Assembly: GCA_015039315.1 (NCBI GenBank)
Contig: WIDE01000020.1
Span: forward strand, 109,936 to 173,935
DNA from: Clavulina sp. PMI_390
Lineage: Eukaryota > Basidiomycota > Agaricomycetes > Cantharellales > Hydnaceae
Direction: 5' to 3'
DNA length: 64,000 nucleotides
The translations under genes and the position numbers were made by a program. Positions 11,501 to 23,895 of the stretch are shown here, one piece after another (the first letter of the stretch is position 1; the number at the start of each line of letters is the position of its first letter). Below the pieces are notes generated by a model, which saw only the letters and a list, made by a program, of their open reading frames with translations, was not told the origin of the DNA and searched no databases.

Positions 11501-13136
11501 GTCTTCAACATCTTCGCCCGGCCAATGGCTCTCCAGCCCGCGGGCCTCGCGGACGCGGGCAAGGGAGTGCCGCGCATAAGAAACGACGTCCTCCGTATAG
11601 TCAGCATCTTGCTCAAGCTTACGGATGACAACATGGTGCTGGGAAGCAGAGTGTAAAGTGGACGAAAGCGAGAGCGATGGACGACATGTGACGACGAAGC
11701 GGAAGCTGGGAGGAAGGTTGGGAATGCCCTCAGCAAGAACTCGTAGGAGGTCTTCTGAATACCCTTCTTCCAGAGCATCGACGATGACTACCAGTGGTCG
11801 AGAAGTGTCGAGGGTCGATGGCGCCGCAGGGTCTCGTACTGTAAGCACAACAGTTTCGGGAATAGATAAGACTGATGTAGCTTCGAGAATGGAAGGAGCG
11901 ACCGAGTCGTGGGTAGCGGCAATGGGAGGGAAGACGGTCTTGATGGGATGCAGGAGCAGGTGCTCAAACTGCTGAGCAAGCGGCGGGCTCAAGAGGCTCT
12001 TGTCACCATCAATCGCCTTGCTAATCGCTTGAGCAAGGGCGAGAGAGCCCGTCTTGCTAGCGAGGTCTCGCGCAATCGTCGTGAACAAGAGATCATGAGG
12101 ATTTCGCTCAGCGGATCGTTTTGGAAAGAAGAACGATGACAACAATGTCACGTCGTCTGCTTCAACGCACACTTTCGCAACCGAGTTGGCAAGGCTGGTT
12201 TTGCCAAATCCAGCGGGGCCTTCTAGAACCAGTACTTGGCTACAAGGAGCAGTCCTTCCGTTACGAATGAACGACATCACGTCTTCAATGAGGGTGATTT
12301 GCGTCCCAGGAAGACCGACGTGATGCGGGTTCCATGCAGCACCAGAGGCGTAGGGCAGCAGTTCAATATTGGCTTTATGAGAAGTGGTGTCGACGACTTC
12401 GCGTGGCGCGTCCTCCAGTAGCGCCGGTGCAGGCGCCTTTATCACTGTCGTATGGGGACCAGACGAGTGCTCAACCAGATGGAAGAAGACATCCTGGCCA
12501 GTTGCCGTATTCCCAAGCTAGAAAGCAAGACGATCAAAGTCAGTTACTTGGGAATACATTCTTGCACGGGACGGATTTTCACGACGCACATTAAACAGGG
12601 CCAAGGCTCGATCCATCGTCTCGGTATAGAACCGGATCCGTCGACGATCTCTAAAGTGGAGGTGGCCCTTCACACGCTTGATAAGAGATTTCGATACCAG
12701 ATAACTCTGCATATCGGTTGTGACAGTATTGACAGCTCTGCATCGCATGGGACATCAAAAAAAAGTCAGTCAATGGATGTATTGGTGGCGGCTTGGAGTG
12801 AAAACCGGACGTACGTTTCCAGAGCACGAAGGTGGGCCTCAAAGGCAGGAGTGAATGGGGGACCTTGCTTGCTAGCGACGAGTGATATAGATGCGATTGC
12901 CTGTTGGATGTAGTTCGCGAGGGCGGCCCATTCCGCCTTGTCGTGTTTGGTGGTCTGGTGTCGAAGGGAAGAGCTGTCAACAAAAACACGACATTGAACC
13001 AGCGAGACGAGTCATAACAAGTCACCTTGACGTGGTTTGCGACCCATAGAGCGCCATCAGCGGCAGATTTGAGCGGAGGGAACGCGTCTGCAGAGGTGGC
13101 CACGTCGTTCAAAGTAGAGACCACGAGCTCCGACAT
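8570..13136 (-). CDS. NACHT-type STAND NTPase with degenerate TPR-like repeats (NLR-like)
   Basis: Predicted 1,448-aa protein from four exons: 13136-13026, 12954-12815, 12737-12590 and 12517-8570. The N-terminal domain resembles the helical effector region of basidiomycete STAND proteins (FPPLKSAADGALWVANHVK, then DKAEWAALANYIQQ). The NACHT P-loop is GPAGFGKTSLAN near residue 233. A Walker-B-like strand, LVVIVDALEEG, is followed by a sensor-like FRFVVTCRPSLS. After the NTPase come a winged-helix-type segment (VIGGLLCVKEPLDIHSIDIVLGG) and a long Ser/Pro-rich insertion of about 150 residues. Two weak TPR-like units follow, DATRCAVTLRREL and AIHEAVTLRRKLAG...LAESLNAFATRL, matching the repeats usually found downstream of NACHT in mushrooms. 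The tail is Ser/Thr/Pro-rich. Such proteins are thought to mediate heterokaryon incompatibility or innate recognition; the ligand is unknown. The intron 1 acceptor at 12955 was chosen over a nearer AG because it keeps the natural frame. Confidence 0.85.
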
Positions 13137-14402
13137 GGTGAGCTAGTGGTGGTGGCTGAAACACCAGCAGTGAAAATTTTGACGCTTGGCAACAGCACAA
13201 GCTAAGCGCCGAGAGAAGGAGACAAAGGCAATGTGAAGAAGGCGATGGATCGAAGAGGGGCGGAGTCGATGGCGGTGGAGATTAGTTGGGTCTTATTTAT
13301 GGTTCCTGGTCCCACCGAAAGCACGCGCTAGGAGGCAACACCCCGAGCAGCTCCGAGGCGAATATGACTGAGTGACACGGGTGAATGAGGAATTACGGGG
13401 CAGATCGTCCTATATCTTCCAATCGATGCTCATCGCGTGGACAGTTCTGAATCAGCAATGTCAAACTTTATCCAAAAGCGCGAGTGGATGAGGAGATAAT
13501 CGTCCGGATTCAACTTGATCAGTAGTTCACAGTTGTTGTTGCTATCTCATTCATCTTATTCAGCTCACATAAGCCGACGTCGACTGTTCTTCGGATCCTT
13601 TCTGTTCCTTGATCTGTGTCTACTGTCTGTCTCTTCTCTACGGTATTGCTTAAGCTTGTGTCCACCGCAATTTTTGCCATAGCGGTCTAGTGTTGCGGGC
13701 AATCCCGCTGAGGCACCACGAACATCGTGTGACCGCCAGGGTTTGACAGCAGCGTGATGTCACATTTTCTGTCCCCCGAAATCAAACGAGCCTCTCTCCA
13801 TCGTTTCAAAGAGTTTCACCCCCATCAGTTACAGGCGGGCAGGTTCGCGTGGAATGGGCAAATATCACTCCGCCATGAACAATAACCGTTCCCTGGACCC
13901 CTCCACCCCGTTACCGGCAACCGGCACACTCTTCCTCCCGAGACATCGTATCCGTCGGTCGGTCGGTGTACCTGTGCAGCTCTGACTCATCATTAAATCA
14001 TTGAAAAAGGGCATCGCCTCCTGAGCCCAGCCCGCGGCGATGAAGAAGCAGATGATGATGAAGATTTAGAAGAAGCTTCTCGATTCACTGTCAACGTGGT
14101 TGCGTCACTCCCAGATATTGATTCAGTTCTCGGTTCCGACGACCCTCTATATATACGGGGCGCGGGTGTCGAGTGACCGTCTAATCTACACACTCGTCCT
14201 GCTATCCAAGTTTATGTCCCTTACCGCTGCTGGAATGTCTTCAGAAACTGTCATCCGTCAGGTCAGCCTGTTGTTGCTGCCTGGAGGCGCAACGCTGTTG
14301 TGCTGACGCCTGGATTCGTTACCATCCATCATCAAGGTAACCCAAGGAGTCTGGATCTTCTCCAGGTAAGACACAATAGCAAGGCATCGACATCCGATAC
14401 TA
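13137..14402. other. 1.27-kb divergent intergenic/promoter region
   Basis: Lies between the divergent NACHT and DUF4336 start codons. No gene is recognisable. There is a short tetranucleotide run (CGGT, three to four copies near 13950-13967) and a perfect TATATATA at 14148-14155 oriented toward the DUF4336 gene. Short ORFs are not convincing. Confidence 0.5.
14148..14155 (+). promoter_or_regulatory. TATA box, DUF4336 gene side
   Basis: TATATATA about 248 nt upstream of the ATG at 14403, in otherwise non-coding sequence. The distance implies a 5' leader of about 200 nt. Confidence 0.35.
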
Positions 14403-15662
14403 ATGGCCACCCCAAGGCCTTTCGCCCGCTATAATGTCGTCCCCATTGGTGGACGGTCTACAGCTATCAAGTTGGCGACTGGTGACGTCTGGGTCTTGGC
14501 GTCGACGCCACTCACGCCAGAAACTAAAGAAACCATCGACGCCATGGGACCAGTGAAGTACGTTCTAAACACTACTATGACTCGTGGGTTGCGTTGAAGA
14601 TAATGACTACCTTGTCTCTAGGTGGATCATGGCTGCTGATGTTGGTGAGCACTCGTAGCGCTCATGTGTCCGCAATGCGTGGACTGCACTCACGATATCA
14701 ATACTTGCTTTCGATAGTGCACCATCTATTCATTGGTATGATCCTATTCTTATCTCCATCATAAACCTATGGCTTATTCAGCCCATTGATTTCCAAATAT
14801 CACAGACGAGTTCAAGGCCAATTATCCAGAAGCAAAGGTGATTGGCGTTTCGGGCCTAGAAGCCAAGAAGCAGTTCAAGTTCGATGGTCGTACGTGATAT
14901 TCATATCCCAGATGCGTGTTGTGGTAGCAGGGAATTAACTCTCGCTTTGTGTGCTGAACATAGTCTACGGGGTTGACCCAGCTGACACGAAGTATGGTTT
15001 CGAGCCAGAGGTAAGTATTGCCAGCTTTCACTTGGAGAGGGCCACTGATTCCACGGACATCGACTGTGCTTATTGTGGTAGATTCAAGCATGGTAGGTCT
15101 ACTCAGCTTCGCGCATTACAGTTTCGTGGCGCGATACTCACCTTTTCTTGCCAGCTACTTTTCTGGTTTCAAGAACCGCGATGTTGCTTTCTTCCATGCC
15201 CCATCCAAGACTCTCATCGAGGCGGACCTCATGATGAATCTTCCCCCAACAGAGCAGTATTCAAAGACCAATTCCACCGGCAAGCTTCCTTTTGTCGGCG
15301 ATTTCATTAGCCCTTGGACGAATCTTCAAAAGCGATTCTTGTGGTCACTGGGATTGGATAAAGAGTGTGTTCAACTCATTGTTATCTTTTTCACGGGCTA
15401 CCGCCGGCGGTGGGCCCGTGAGCATGCCCGTTATGTTGACTCCCTTTTTATAGAGCGATGAAGCGGGACGCAAAGACCGTGGCCGGTTGGGATTTCACCC
15501 GAGTTATTCCTTGCCATGGGGTACGTAAATGATTGCAACTGTGTTTTGGTGATGCTGCTTTGCGCCCAGTTGACTGATTCTTGCGCGCATTAGAATGTGA
15601 TCGAGGAGAAGGGGAAGGAGGCGTGGCGTGAGGCGTACAAGTGGTACTTGGAGTCTAAGTGA
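14403..15662 (+). CDS. DUF4336 family protein (metallo-beta-lactamase-like fold)
   Basis: Predicted 227-aa protein carved into nine exons: 14403-14557, 14622-14644 (23 nt), 14718-14735 (18 nt), 14806-14889, 14964-15010, 15082-15092 (11 nt), 15155-15364, 15454-15520 and 15594-15662. All joins keep phase and give a smooth protein. The order is the family pattern: a first strand with RSTAIKLATGDVWVLASTPL, then GPVKWIMAADVVHHLFIDEF (the metallo-hydrolase-like position for the HxxF loop), YPEAKVIGVSGLEAKK, DVAFFHAPSKTLIEADLMMN and finally WDFTRVIPCHGNVIEE. The HH and CHGN positions resemble remnants of a metal site, but the classical HxHxDH motif is absent. The biochemical role is unknown for the family. 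The stop follows EAYKWYLESK. Confidence 0.82.
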
Positions 15663-18600
15663 GGGGGACTCGAGCCCCGAACCCCTTGTTGTCTCCGTTG
15701 CCATGTGGTCGTCTGACCCAACTTGGGATTCTCTCCTCTCAGTACCACACACACCCTTTCTCACTTGGGATTCAATGACTCTGTTTCAAGCTCCCCGTTG
15801 TGGAAAGCTGCGGCTATTTTATCTATTGGCTTCATCGAAGGTGCCCATTCATTTAGCGGCCACATTTTGCGTGTTGAGCCCCCAAAAGCACGCTCCGACT
15901 TCTAGGGATCTCGTCGTCTGCCCCGTTGTATACCTGTAATCAGATCTAGCAATCTCTCTATATAATTATTCCAGGCTGAGGATTTGTGTCCCGGAATGCT
16001 GGTTCTCTCAAACAAGCAACAAACCATGTGTATCTACTTGCACATCTGCCAGTGGTTGGCCGGTTCTGGCTCTCTCGTAAATCTTATTCTACGGCGTAGG
16101 AAGACGTACGCGTGTGACCCTGGGACTCGTCGTGGATAGCGTGATCGTCCAAAACTCGTAGTTGGTATGCCGATGTGTCAAACGGAATGGCCGATCGGTA
16201 GGCCCGGGCGCACTTACGTGCTCCTGCATGAGTCAGAACAAATATTCCAACATTTTGGATGAGCCTCCAAGGACAAGTCGGAAAGAAGCACGGGTGGGAA
16301 ATCAAGCGCCCATTCCCCCGTGTTCCAGCCTCCGTTGCGGTTTCTCGCGTAAAATGTGAGGCATACTGTCGTGTGCGTTCCACTGCGCTCCTTTGGACGC
16401 TTTTGGATCGGCATGAGCGATCCCCGAGGAATTGATTCACCCCGAACTACTACTCCCAGTGTGTCCCACTCTTCCCCGCGTCATTATTCTTGCCGAGACG
16501 TCAGGAGATTCTCGCTCGGCATTTGCTCATTTTCTTTCTACGCCTCCCTTCCTTTTCTTTCCGGCCTCCTATCTCTTCGAGTCGGAGACTCACAGCCCAT
16601 CCATGGTCACTCTGCGGTACTACCACCGCTCACCTTTATACGCCTAAAAGTCAGATTCATGCATTCGGTATAGCTTTAATTTATAATTTCTTCCTTTTTT
16701 TCTCTGGTTTCACCAACATGTTACAGTGTCAACGTAGCCCGATTCTGCCCGCAAGAAATAATTTTTGGGTTGGAAACCGTATTCCGTTCCTATCCGTTGC
16801 GGGGGGAACCTTGCCACCTTCGGACAGTAGTATGGTAATACGGACCCCTCACGGCCGAGCCACTCAGTTCACGAATGCCGGCGGGGCGGGAGCGGGTTAG
16901 GTGAGTGGGGAGATCCATCTGGTCCCGCTCATCGAGATCTGGTGCCACGCCGAAGCCCACGCATGCCACGCCCGCCACAATTCAGTGTGTTTATTGGCAA
17001 AAGAGACTTCCTGGAGATATGAAATTACTGCTATAGGAGTCGATAAACATGGTACCAGGCGGCGAAGACGTCGCTTTTTGATCGACCTCTCGACGATACA
17101 TCGGAGGCTCTATATAACAGATCTGGTTGCCTTGAACCATTATGTTTTCTTCACAGGCCGCACAGTTATGTAGTATCGGAAGATATTGTCGCAAGTCATT
17201 TGGAACCCCGTAACCGAGTGTGCACTCAGGAGACCTTTGCAAATGGTGGAGACACTTAAGAAGGTATCATGCGCACATCTGGGTCAAATTGAGAGGGAGA
17301 ACAGAACACCCGTGGGGGCGTTGCAGAACGATCTCATTTTGGGCGTTTAATGACGAGCAACGAGTGACGGCGCTGAGCGGGAAGGAGCTAAAAGCAGTAG
17401 GCGTGTAATACAGATCGGGCGGCGTCAAGGTCTCTGTGAACGGCGCAGAGCGTGGTGGCTCTCAATTATTAGCGAAGTGTTATAACCGTCGTGCTTCTCC
17501 TGATCGACGAATCGGCAACCGGTTGCCTTGCCAAGTTCGCCCAACCCCACATTTGTTAGAATTGTTGACCGCAGTAAAGATCTGTCAGCATCACGGTTGG
17601 CAAACAAGCAATTTTTTTTCTTCATGAGAGAACCCCAAACTGAGGGGTGAAAAAAAATCTAAACCGTGAATGCACCTCCTTGTGTGAAAGGCCAGGGACG
17701 TTCGAGAGTTGTAACCAAGGCTTCCTGAACTCGTCCCGCATGGTGAATCCTTTAATGAATGTTTCAGGATCCGAGTCGAGCAATTGATCGACGGCCTCAG
17801 CCGCGCGGTGACAGATAGGTATCAACTCAGACAGCTGACAATTCCAAATTCGGGGGGTTTCCATATTGTTGTGAGGGGGTATTGGTGAGCGACAATCAGC
17901 AACTGCAAGCATGTGACGGAACTATGTCATTATCCTCGAGATCAACGTGAAACTGTGAACCTGACAGAGGAGCGGCCAACATGTCAACCAGGTTCATTGC
18001 TTAGTTTTTGCCAGGGGAAAAATCCACAGAAATGGAAGCATGAACGTGGACACTCCATATTGGTTGCATTTTACCTCGAGTTATTACGTAGGAGCACCCG
18101 CCGATCGTTATGGATCCCGTGAGATCCCAGAAGGGAGGAGAGTTTGTTTCAAATATGCGGGCACGCGTAAGGTAGCAAGCCTGGACGGGTCCGACGGGTG
18201 AATCAAAGTTGCATCGTTGGCCAGCAGATCCCGAGATTTTCCAAGTGATCTGCTGGTAGTTTCATGGCCAGAACAACGCATTGGAGAAGTCCCTTTAGAG
18301 GGATATCACCGAAGCATTTACTGACCAGCAGGGACACCTTGAACGACCTAGCAAAGAGCCATCACTACTCCCATCTACCAGTTCCAGTGTGCCGTCCTGA
18401 TCTCCAAACCTTTGTCAAATCCGTGAGATTGTGGGACACCGGCATACATTCTCCGTTCATTCGGAAGAGGGGTATCGCCTAGAAGAATTCACGTGTTTAG
18501 GCGCTAGGTTTGAGAGACTCTGGATCTCTAAACTACAAACTGAAGATAGGATTTGATGGCCAACACTAAAACGTCCATAGGGTTATAAGCTTGAGTTTCT

Positions 18601-19972
18601 TTCTGACCTTCATAGCCAAAGGATCACAGTTGATGGCTGCAAGCTGGTCAAAGCCCCTTGAATCTTGAGGTGTCCGCCCAAGTCGGCGCAAAAACTCCAG
18701 AATACCCGTTCTCTCAAAGTGAACTTGCTGACTACATAAAGAGTAAAAAGTTCCTCGCACCGATCTCGAAGTTTAATATAGAAGTAATGTATAAGATTCG
18801 GAGAACTCATTGGCTGAGGACTCAGAGTCAGCGGAGGTGAGTCATCATCGCCAAGTGTCAAGTTGAGAACCAGTCACCTGTGACAGTGATTTCAGGGCGT
18901 CAAAGCCTGCCGCTTATCAGCAAATTTGACCGTGAGCAAGGATCATTCGAGGTCAAACTCTCAGGGGCAGAGAAATAGTCCAGCGCGAGAGACAGGGCGC
19001 CCTGGAATGGGCGATAAGGAAGTGCAGGTTCACGATAGGAGCACCCACGGACACGCAATGGCTTCATGCTCACGCCGATCAGGATCCTTAACAAAGAAGC
19101 TCGGGAAATATGCGAAGCTTTTGCTTATTGATGCCGTTATTGAACCTTGCAAGCGTCATGGCCCGAGTCCCGATGCTGGAGACACGAACCTGGACTGGAC
19201 GTCAGTTCGGACTGGATGATGGGCGGAAGCAAAAGACCTCAATCAAGCTACAAATGCAGCTTAAAACGACAGTGAGTACAGCATACGATCAATGATATTG
19301 AGGCGCTATTTGCTTATCTCCACGTGGGTAGCCGCTACAACTCGGGGCATAAGCTGGTCATGCGAGCTACACCTCGTACCGACACTGGGGGAATTGACAG
19401 ACGAAGGAGTGGCAGCCAGCTTCTGTATTGTGATAGAGGAGCATAAGATCTCTTGGTGCGGTCCACGAAGCAAAGAAAGACAAAGGAAGATGCGGACAAC
19501 CATAAAATTGTCCCGCCATAACGCAACTTGGCTAAGCATGCCGTACCATGCGGCCCTATTTACTCAGTCGCATGTTTCCCCGCGGGCAGACGAAGCTCCA
19601 GTGCGGCTATCCCACCCAGCCTAGCAACGAACGCAATGAAAAGAGCGCTTGGTTCTGAAAATCCTCACGGATCCGAACTCCTCCAGTACTAATACAGTTT
19701 GCGTCAGCGGGAGGAAGCAGCAAGCTGCCAGGAAGAGCAAGTGATGTGGTGGATCATTTGGTGGCCCCAGGTCATGGCGCAGAAGGAGAAGGGGCGGGAT
19801 GAGGTACAAATTGTATTATCGCCATGTGGCCGCTATTAAGTGCACAATTAGACTGCGAGGGACTATACATACAGCGCAAGCGTGTGGAACACGAGTCGCC
19901 GAATTATAAAGCAAGGTAAAATGACAGTGACGAGGGACAAAAGACAAATGAATAACTTGTGATGGCCGCCAG
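15663..19972. other. 4.3-kb stretch without a recognisable gene
   Basis: This is the longest gene-poor part of the window. ORFs are short on both strands. The most protein-like pieces are on the minus strand at 17622-17912 (AAEAVDQLLDSDPETFIKGF) and 18566-18861 (GILEFLRRLGRTPQDSRGF), but no splice joins linking them into a family member were found, and stops interrupt both. No terminal repeats, target-site duplications, transposase or reverse-transcriptase motifs, or tRNA-like folds were seen by eye. It could hold a decayed gene, a solo element or regulatory DNA for the flanking transcription factor gene. Confidence 0.4.
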
Positions 19973-22548
19973 CTAGCGGCCACCACGATAAGATATAGAG
20001 GCTGCGGATGACCCCATGAAGGAATCACTAGGTCCCGAGGCTGAAAGTATGTTTCCGATGAGCCGCGTTCGCGAGTCCAGAGAAAGAATCGATTGGGCGT
20101 TGAGGTCACAAATATCCTCAAACTGGCGGAATAGGTCACGAATAGTGGGGTTGCTGAGGGCTCGGGATGCAGATACTTGATCGACTTGGGGGCCGTACCC
20201 TCCAATATGTGCGAGAAGTATGGCAGACGGAATTGAGGGCTGCATTACAGATCGCATGTTCTTCAGCAGGTTGATGAGGGTCAAATAATGATTCTCTTTC
20301 TCCTGACTATAGTGCGCAAGGAGACGGGTATCGTTATCTATCTCCAGGGCCTAGAGAAAATAGGTATGGGCTCAGTTCGTCGGACAAAAGCAAGGTGGCA
20401 TGAGAAAGGGTGCAGCGAAATTAACAAACTTACGCAATATAGGCAGAGGATTATACAGGACGCCAGCCCATGCATGTATGCAAAGCTCCAACCAGATATC
20501 CCTGATCCAAGCTTGTTATTCAGTTGCGCGTTCATGTTAGCGTCGTTCAGTTGCGATTTGGCGGGCAATGTTCTGTACCAAAGCTGAGGCGAATGAATTA
20601 CGTGAGATATTATGGAGACCGATTGACAACGACGTGTTCGAATGCGACTCACCCCTAATGACGCCTGGAGGGACTGGAACGTGGAGGTATTGCCTGAAAC
20701 ATATTGCGAAGACCCCGGAACGCCGTAACGTGTAAGCCGCCTTCGAGCGAGCTCCGTCCTTTCGCCCAGATATGCCATCGCAGATGAGTAGATCTTGGCT
20801 ACCCGTAGCAGGTGGGTGAAATCGGAGACATAGGTAGGGATGGGGTTGTTCGGGAGCGTAATATACTCTGTAACGTGCGTTGTTAATTTAGCGAATCTAT
20901 GGGAGCGAGGGGGGTCTAATGAGGACGAGGTGGAGTAAGAGCGTACCTGGGGGCACGCGCACATTTGCGGGAAGGTCAAACACAGCATCGTCCATGGGCA
21001 CCGGCATGAGACGCTCCGACTCTTCCCACCTCCTCGGAGCTAGAGAAGTAGCCGAGGAAATCGACGTAAGAAAATGGGGTACCCAAAGTGTTCTCCGAAG
21101 ACATTCCTCGTCGATCCAACCCGTTCTAGCATTTTGATAGCTGGCGGCAGATGATGTGGCTTTTGCGGTTCGTGTGTCAGTTGGGTTCCATCGGGGAGGC
21201 GTCAGCCCGCCAAGGATCTGCACAGCTTGTGAGAACCAAGGGAGTGGAGGGGAGCCGTCTCGTCGACGGGTGTTTGCGTCCCAGTAGCTTAAGCACAGCA
21301 AGGACTGTGCGACTGGTAGCTCTTGGTCCCGGAACCGCATCAAGTCGATCTCACAGTTAGTATTCCGCCCAAAAAGCTGCGACAGAGCGGCATCAGCGAA
21401 GCGATTGCTTGCTTTCCACATTGAACGGTGTCTCTGCCCACCAGAACTCGCTGACATGGGCTGGAGGGCAGGGTGAAAAGAGAGAGGAGCTGCGATCGCG
21501 AACATAGAGTTGAGGAGGTATAATGGGACGTCTCCGGAAGTTGCGGCGCCCCAGAAGGTGTCGCGGTGGAACATGAAGCTATAGGGATGGACGCTAACAA
21601 GAGCCATCAGATGAAATTGCACCCCTTGGCGGCTGAGGAACTTACTGTTGAAAGAACACTACACAAGAAAGAAAATCAGCTTGATTCCTCACATGGGGGA
21701 AAAAGCGAAGGTGTGACGAACCGCTCAGAAGCTCCCGCAGCACGTCTTCAGTTATACCAAGGCCTAGATTGGGCATAGCCAGGAAATGAGCCTCTTCTCT
21801 AGACCAAATGAGAGCTAACAGCCGGAGGAAGACTCACTTTGGCTAACAGCCCCCATCTGGTTCGTCATGACGCGAGGCCGCTGTATATAGCACAAATGAG
21901 GGAGCGAGGCGTCAGACTCAGTTCAAGGCTTTCCATAGGATCGAAGCGCCCAGCGTGCACGAAACATACCGACTGCTGCGGTGCAGGTGCTGGGATGAAT
22001 GCCTCCCCTTCCTGCCGAGGGGGAGCGGGGGCGATGAGTCGTGAAATGTCTTTCCCATCGGAGTCCAAATACAGGCACTCCTTCCCTGTCGCTTCACTAA
22101 AAAGAGGGAGCGAGCGGGTCAGCTCGGTAGTTATAGCGAGTATAGACACAGAGAGATGTGGAATTCGACAAATAGAACAAAGGTTACACACCAGTTTTCG
22201 CAGGGGACTGACCGCCAGAGACGACAAGACGTGAACAGTCAGCAAGGGTTCGCGATGAGCGGGCCCAATTGGCGCGTTAAGGCGGTACTCACAAGTTGAC
22301 GAGCATCGGCGTTTGGAATTATGACATGGTACGCAGGCACGAATCTAGAGGGACAGAAGACGGTGAGGTCGGTTGTGGGGGGCTGGTGAAACAAGGCGAA
22401 GAATAACCTTTCCACGACGCCGACGTGCTCTGTCAAGTTCAGCGGGACTACCTGGGGGAGGGCTGGTAGCGACAGGGATGCCGGGGCGGGGGTACATTTG
22501 GCGGTGCGTGGTGGGGGGGCCGGGGTACGAATGGAGAGAAGCAGACAA
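19973..22548 (-). CDS. Zn2Cys6 fungal-specific transcription factor, paralogue 1
   Basis: Predicted 618-aa nuclear regulator from eleven exons: 22548-22408, 22344-22293, 22207-22192, 22096-21970, 21880-21838, 21796-21722, 21658-21646, 21593-20947, 20867-20653, 20583-20434 and 20350-19973. The binuclear zinc cluster is assembled across three introns: CVPCHNSKRRC, then PCENC, then EATGKEC, giving spacing C-x2-C-x6-C-x5-C-x2-C-x6-C. A basic patch (RARRRRGK) precedes it. The middle homology region is clear: VHPYSFMFHRDTFW, LYLLNSMFAIAAPLS, then DEECLRRTLWVPHFLTS and EYITLPNNPIP. It has no long C-terminal tail. It lies 1.35 kb downstream of a paralogue on the same strand with which it shares intron positions, so the pair arose by tandem duplication. 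Intron 5 is only 41 nt, and its acceptor (GAG) is the weakest call. Target genes are unknown. Confidence 0.88.
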
Positions 22549-23895
22549 AACTTGAGAAGAAAAGGAACGAGCGAGGCCCAGCTAGGAGGATGGATGACAG
22601 GAAGAAAAGCTGTTGACGGGCATGGTAGTAAAGAACCCAGTGCGCTAGAACTTATAGATCGCGCCGCAGAATTGGTCGAATGGTAGGACTGGAGTCGATA
22701 GATGATTGGAATTGGCGAAGCAGCCACACACAGAGTTTCTTTTGAGTTGAGTTGTGTCTTCCTGGATTCAGATGAGAATTAAATGCAGATTCATTGGATC
22801 TCAATACAAATCGACAGGAACCGCCGGTGTATGAGCGTTTGAGGCGCAACGGATGTGTGGGCGCCGTAGGCACTCCCACTGCATTGTAACACGTGTGGGT
22901 TGCCACGATAGTTACCGATATAATTATCTTGCCTCTAATAAGCACATATAGTAGCGTACGGAAGTCGCTACGATCGGCGACGCTTCCAATAGCCCTATAA
23001 TGTCGGTATGCGGTATCACTTGCTAATGACTATGTCAATGTGACGAAATGTTGGAGGCGGAATTTCGGAGGTCGGGCATGGGTAATGCCGCATGGGCGTC
23101 GTCTGTCCACTCTTCCTTCCTGCGTAAAGCGTCCGCGCACTTTCCGTTGCCCTCCTCGTTCATGCGGCCTCACAGTCCGAACTGAGTTAAGCAGGAAGAT
23201 CCCCATGCTTCGTCGTTTTGAATACCCATGATCAGCAAGCCAAGACATTAACAAACAGCCATGCGACAACAGCAGTTCAGCGGCCACACCACAAAATCAA
23301 TTCCCGTCTCCGAAGAAACCATTGCAATGATCCAATCCATGGACAGTTCATAATATTAAACTCTGTCGCAGTCAAAATAGGGATAAGGGGCGCGCGGGAG
23401 CGATAACTTATAGAGTCTCAGTATGGGTGCAAATCGTCCATCCATGCCCATGGCATGGCAGTTGCGCTGCGTGCTCCATGATTAGACCGGCACGTCACCC
23501 CTTGACAGCGGGATGTCAACAGCGGAGACATTAATTCAACCCCTCATCCCGCGGGACACTTCACTCGATCGTCCATTCGTGACAAATGGATCGGTTGGCC
23601 CCGTTGGCGCCCATTGGTAGTATTTTGCATGCGCATACGGCTACGACTGAGTAAAAAAGGATACACGGCAACACACTAAGGGGGGCCATGAGCGGAAGTC
23701 GGAGGGACGTAAAAATATTGATTTCCTGTGCCGTTTCATCTGAGATTGTTGACGGGGTAGCTGCGCGCCGAGGCTGAGGCAGGAGGAAAAAAAAGGGGGT
23801 GTAGAGTACACAGGCGAAGAATACGCAAGTAAAGAACGATCGACATAGGCGACAAGCGACGGCAGGTGGTGTATCAACCGGGATCGTGGCGTTGC
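22549..23895. other. Intergenic region between the two Zn2Cys6 paralogues
   Basis: 1.35 kb holding the promoter of paralogue 1 and the 3' flank of paralogue 2. No gene was recognised. Small ORFs on both strands are unrelated to the neighbours and lack family motifs. Confidence 0.45.

Noticed and set aside
13950..13967. Short CGGT tandem run as a satellite or CRISPR-like array
   Set aside because: Only three to four copies and no spacers. CRISPR arrays are not expected in a fungal nucleus and none were seen anywhere in the window.
15663..19972. Transposable element or tRNA genes in the gene-poor stretch
   Set aside because: No terminal inverted or long terminal repeats, no transposase/integrase/RT motifs and no B-box-like tRNA signature could be seen by eye; a repeat search would be needed to claim an element.
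22239..22727. 162-aa Pro/Ser-rich minus-strand ORF
   Set aside because: It is the out-of-frame read of the first exons of Zn2Cys6 paralogue 1. The proper frame contains the CVPCHNSKRRC cluster.
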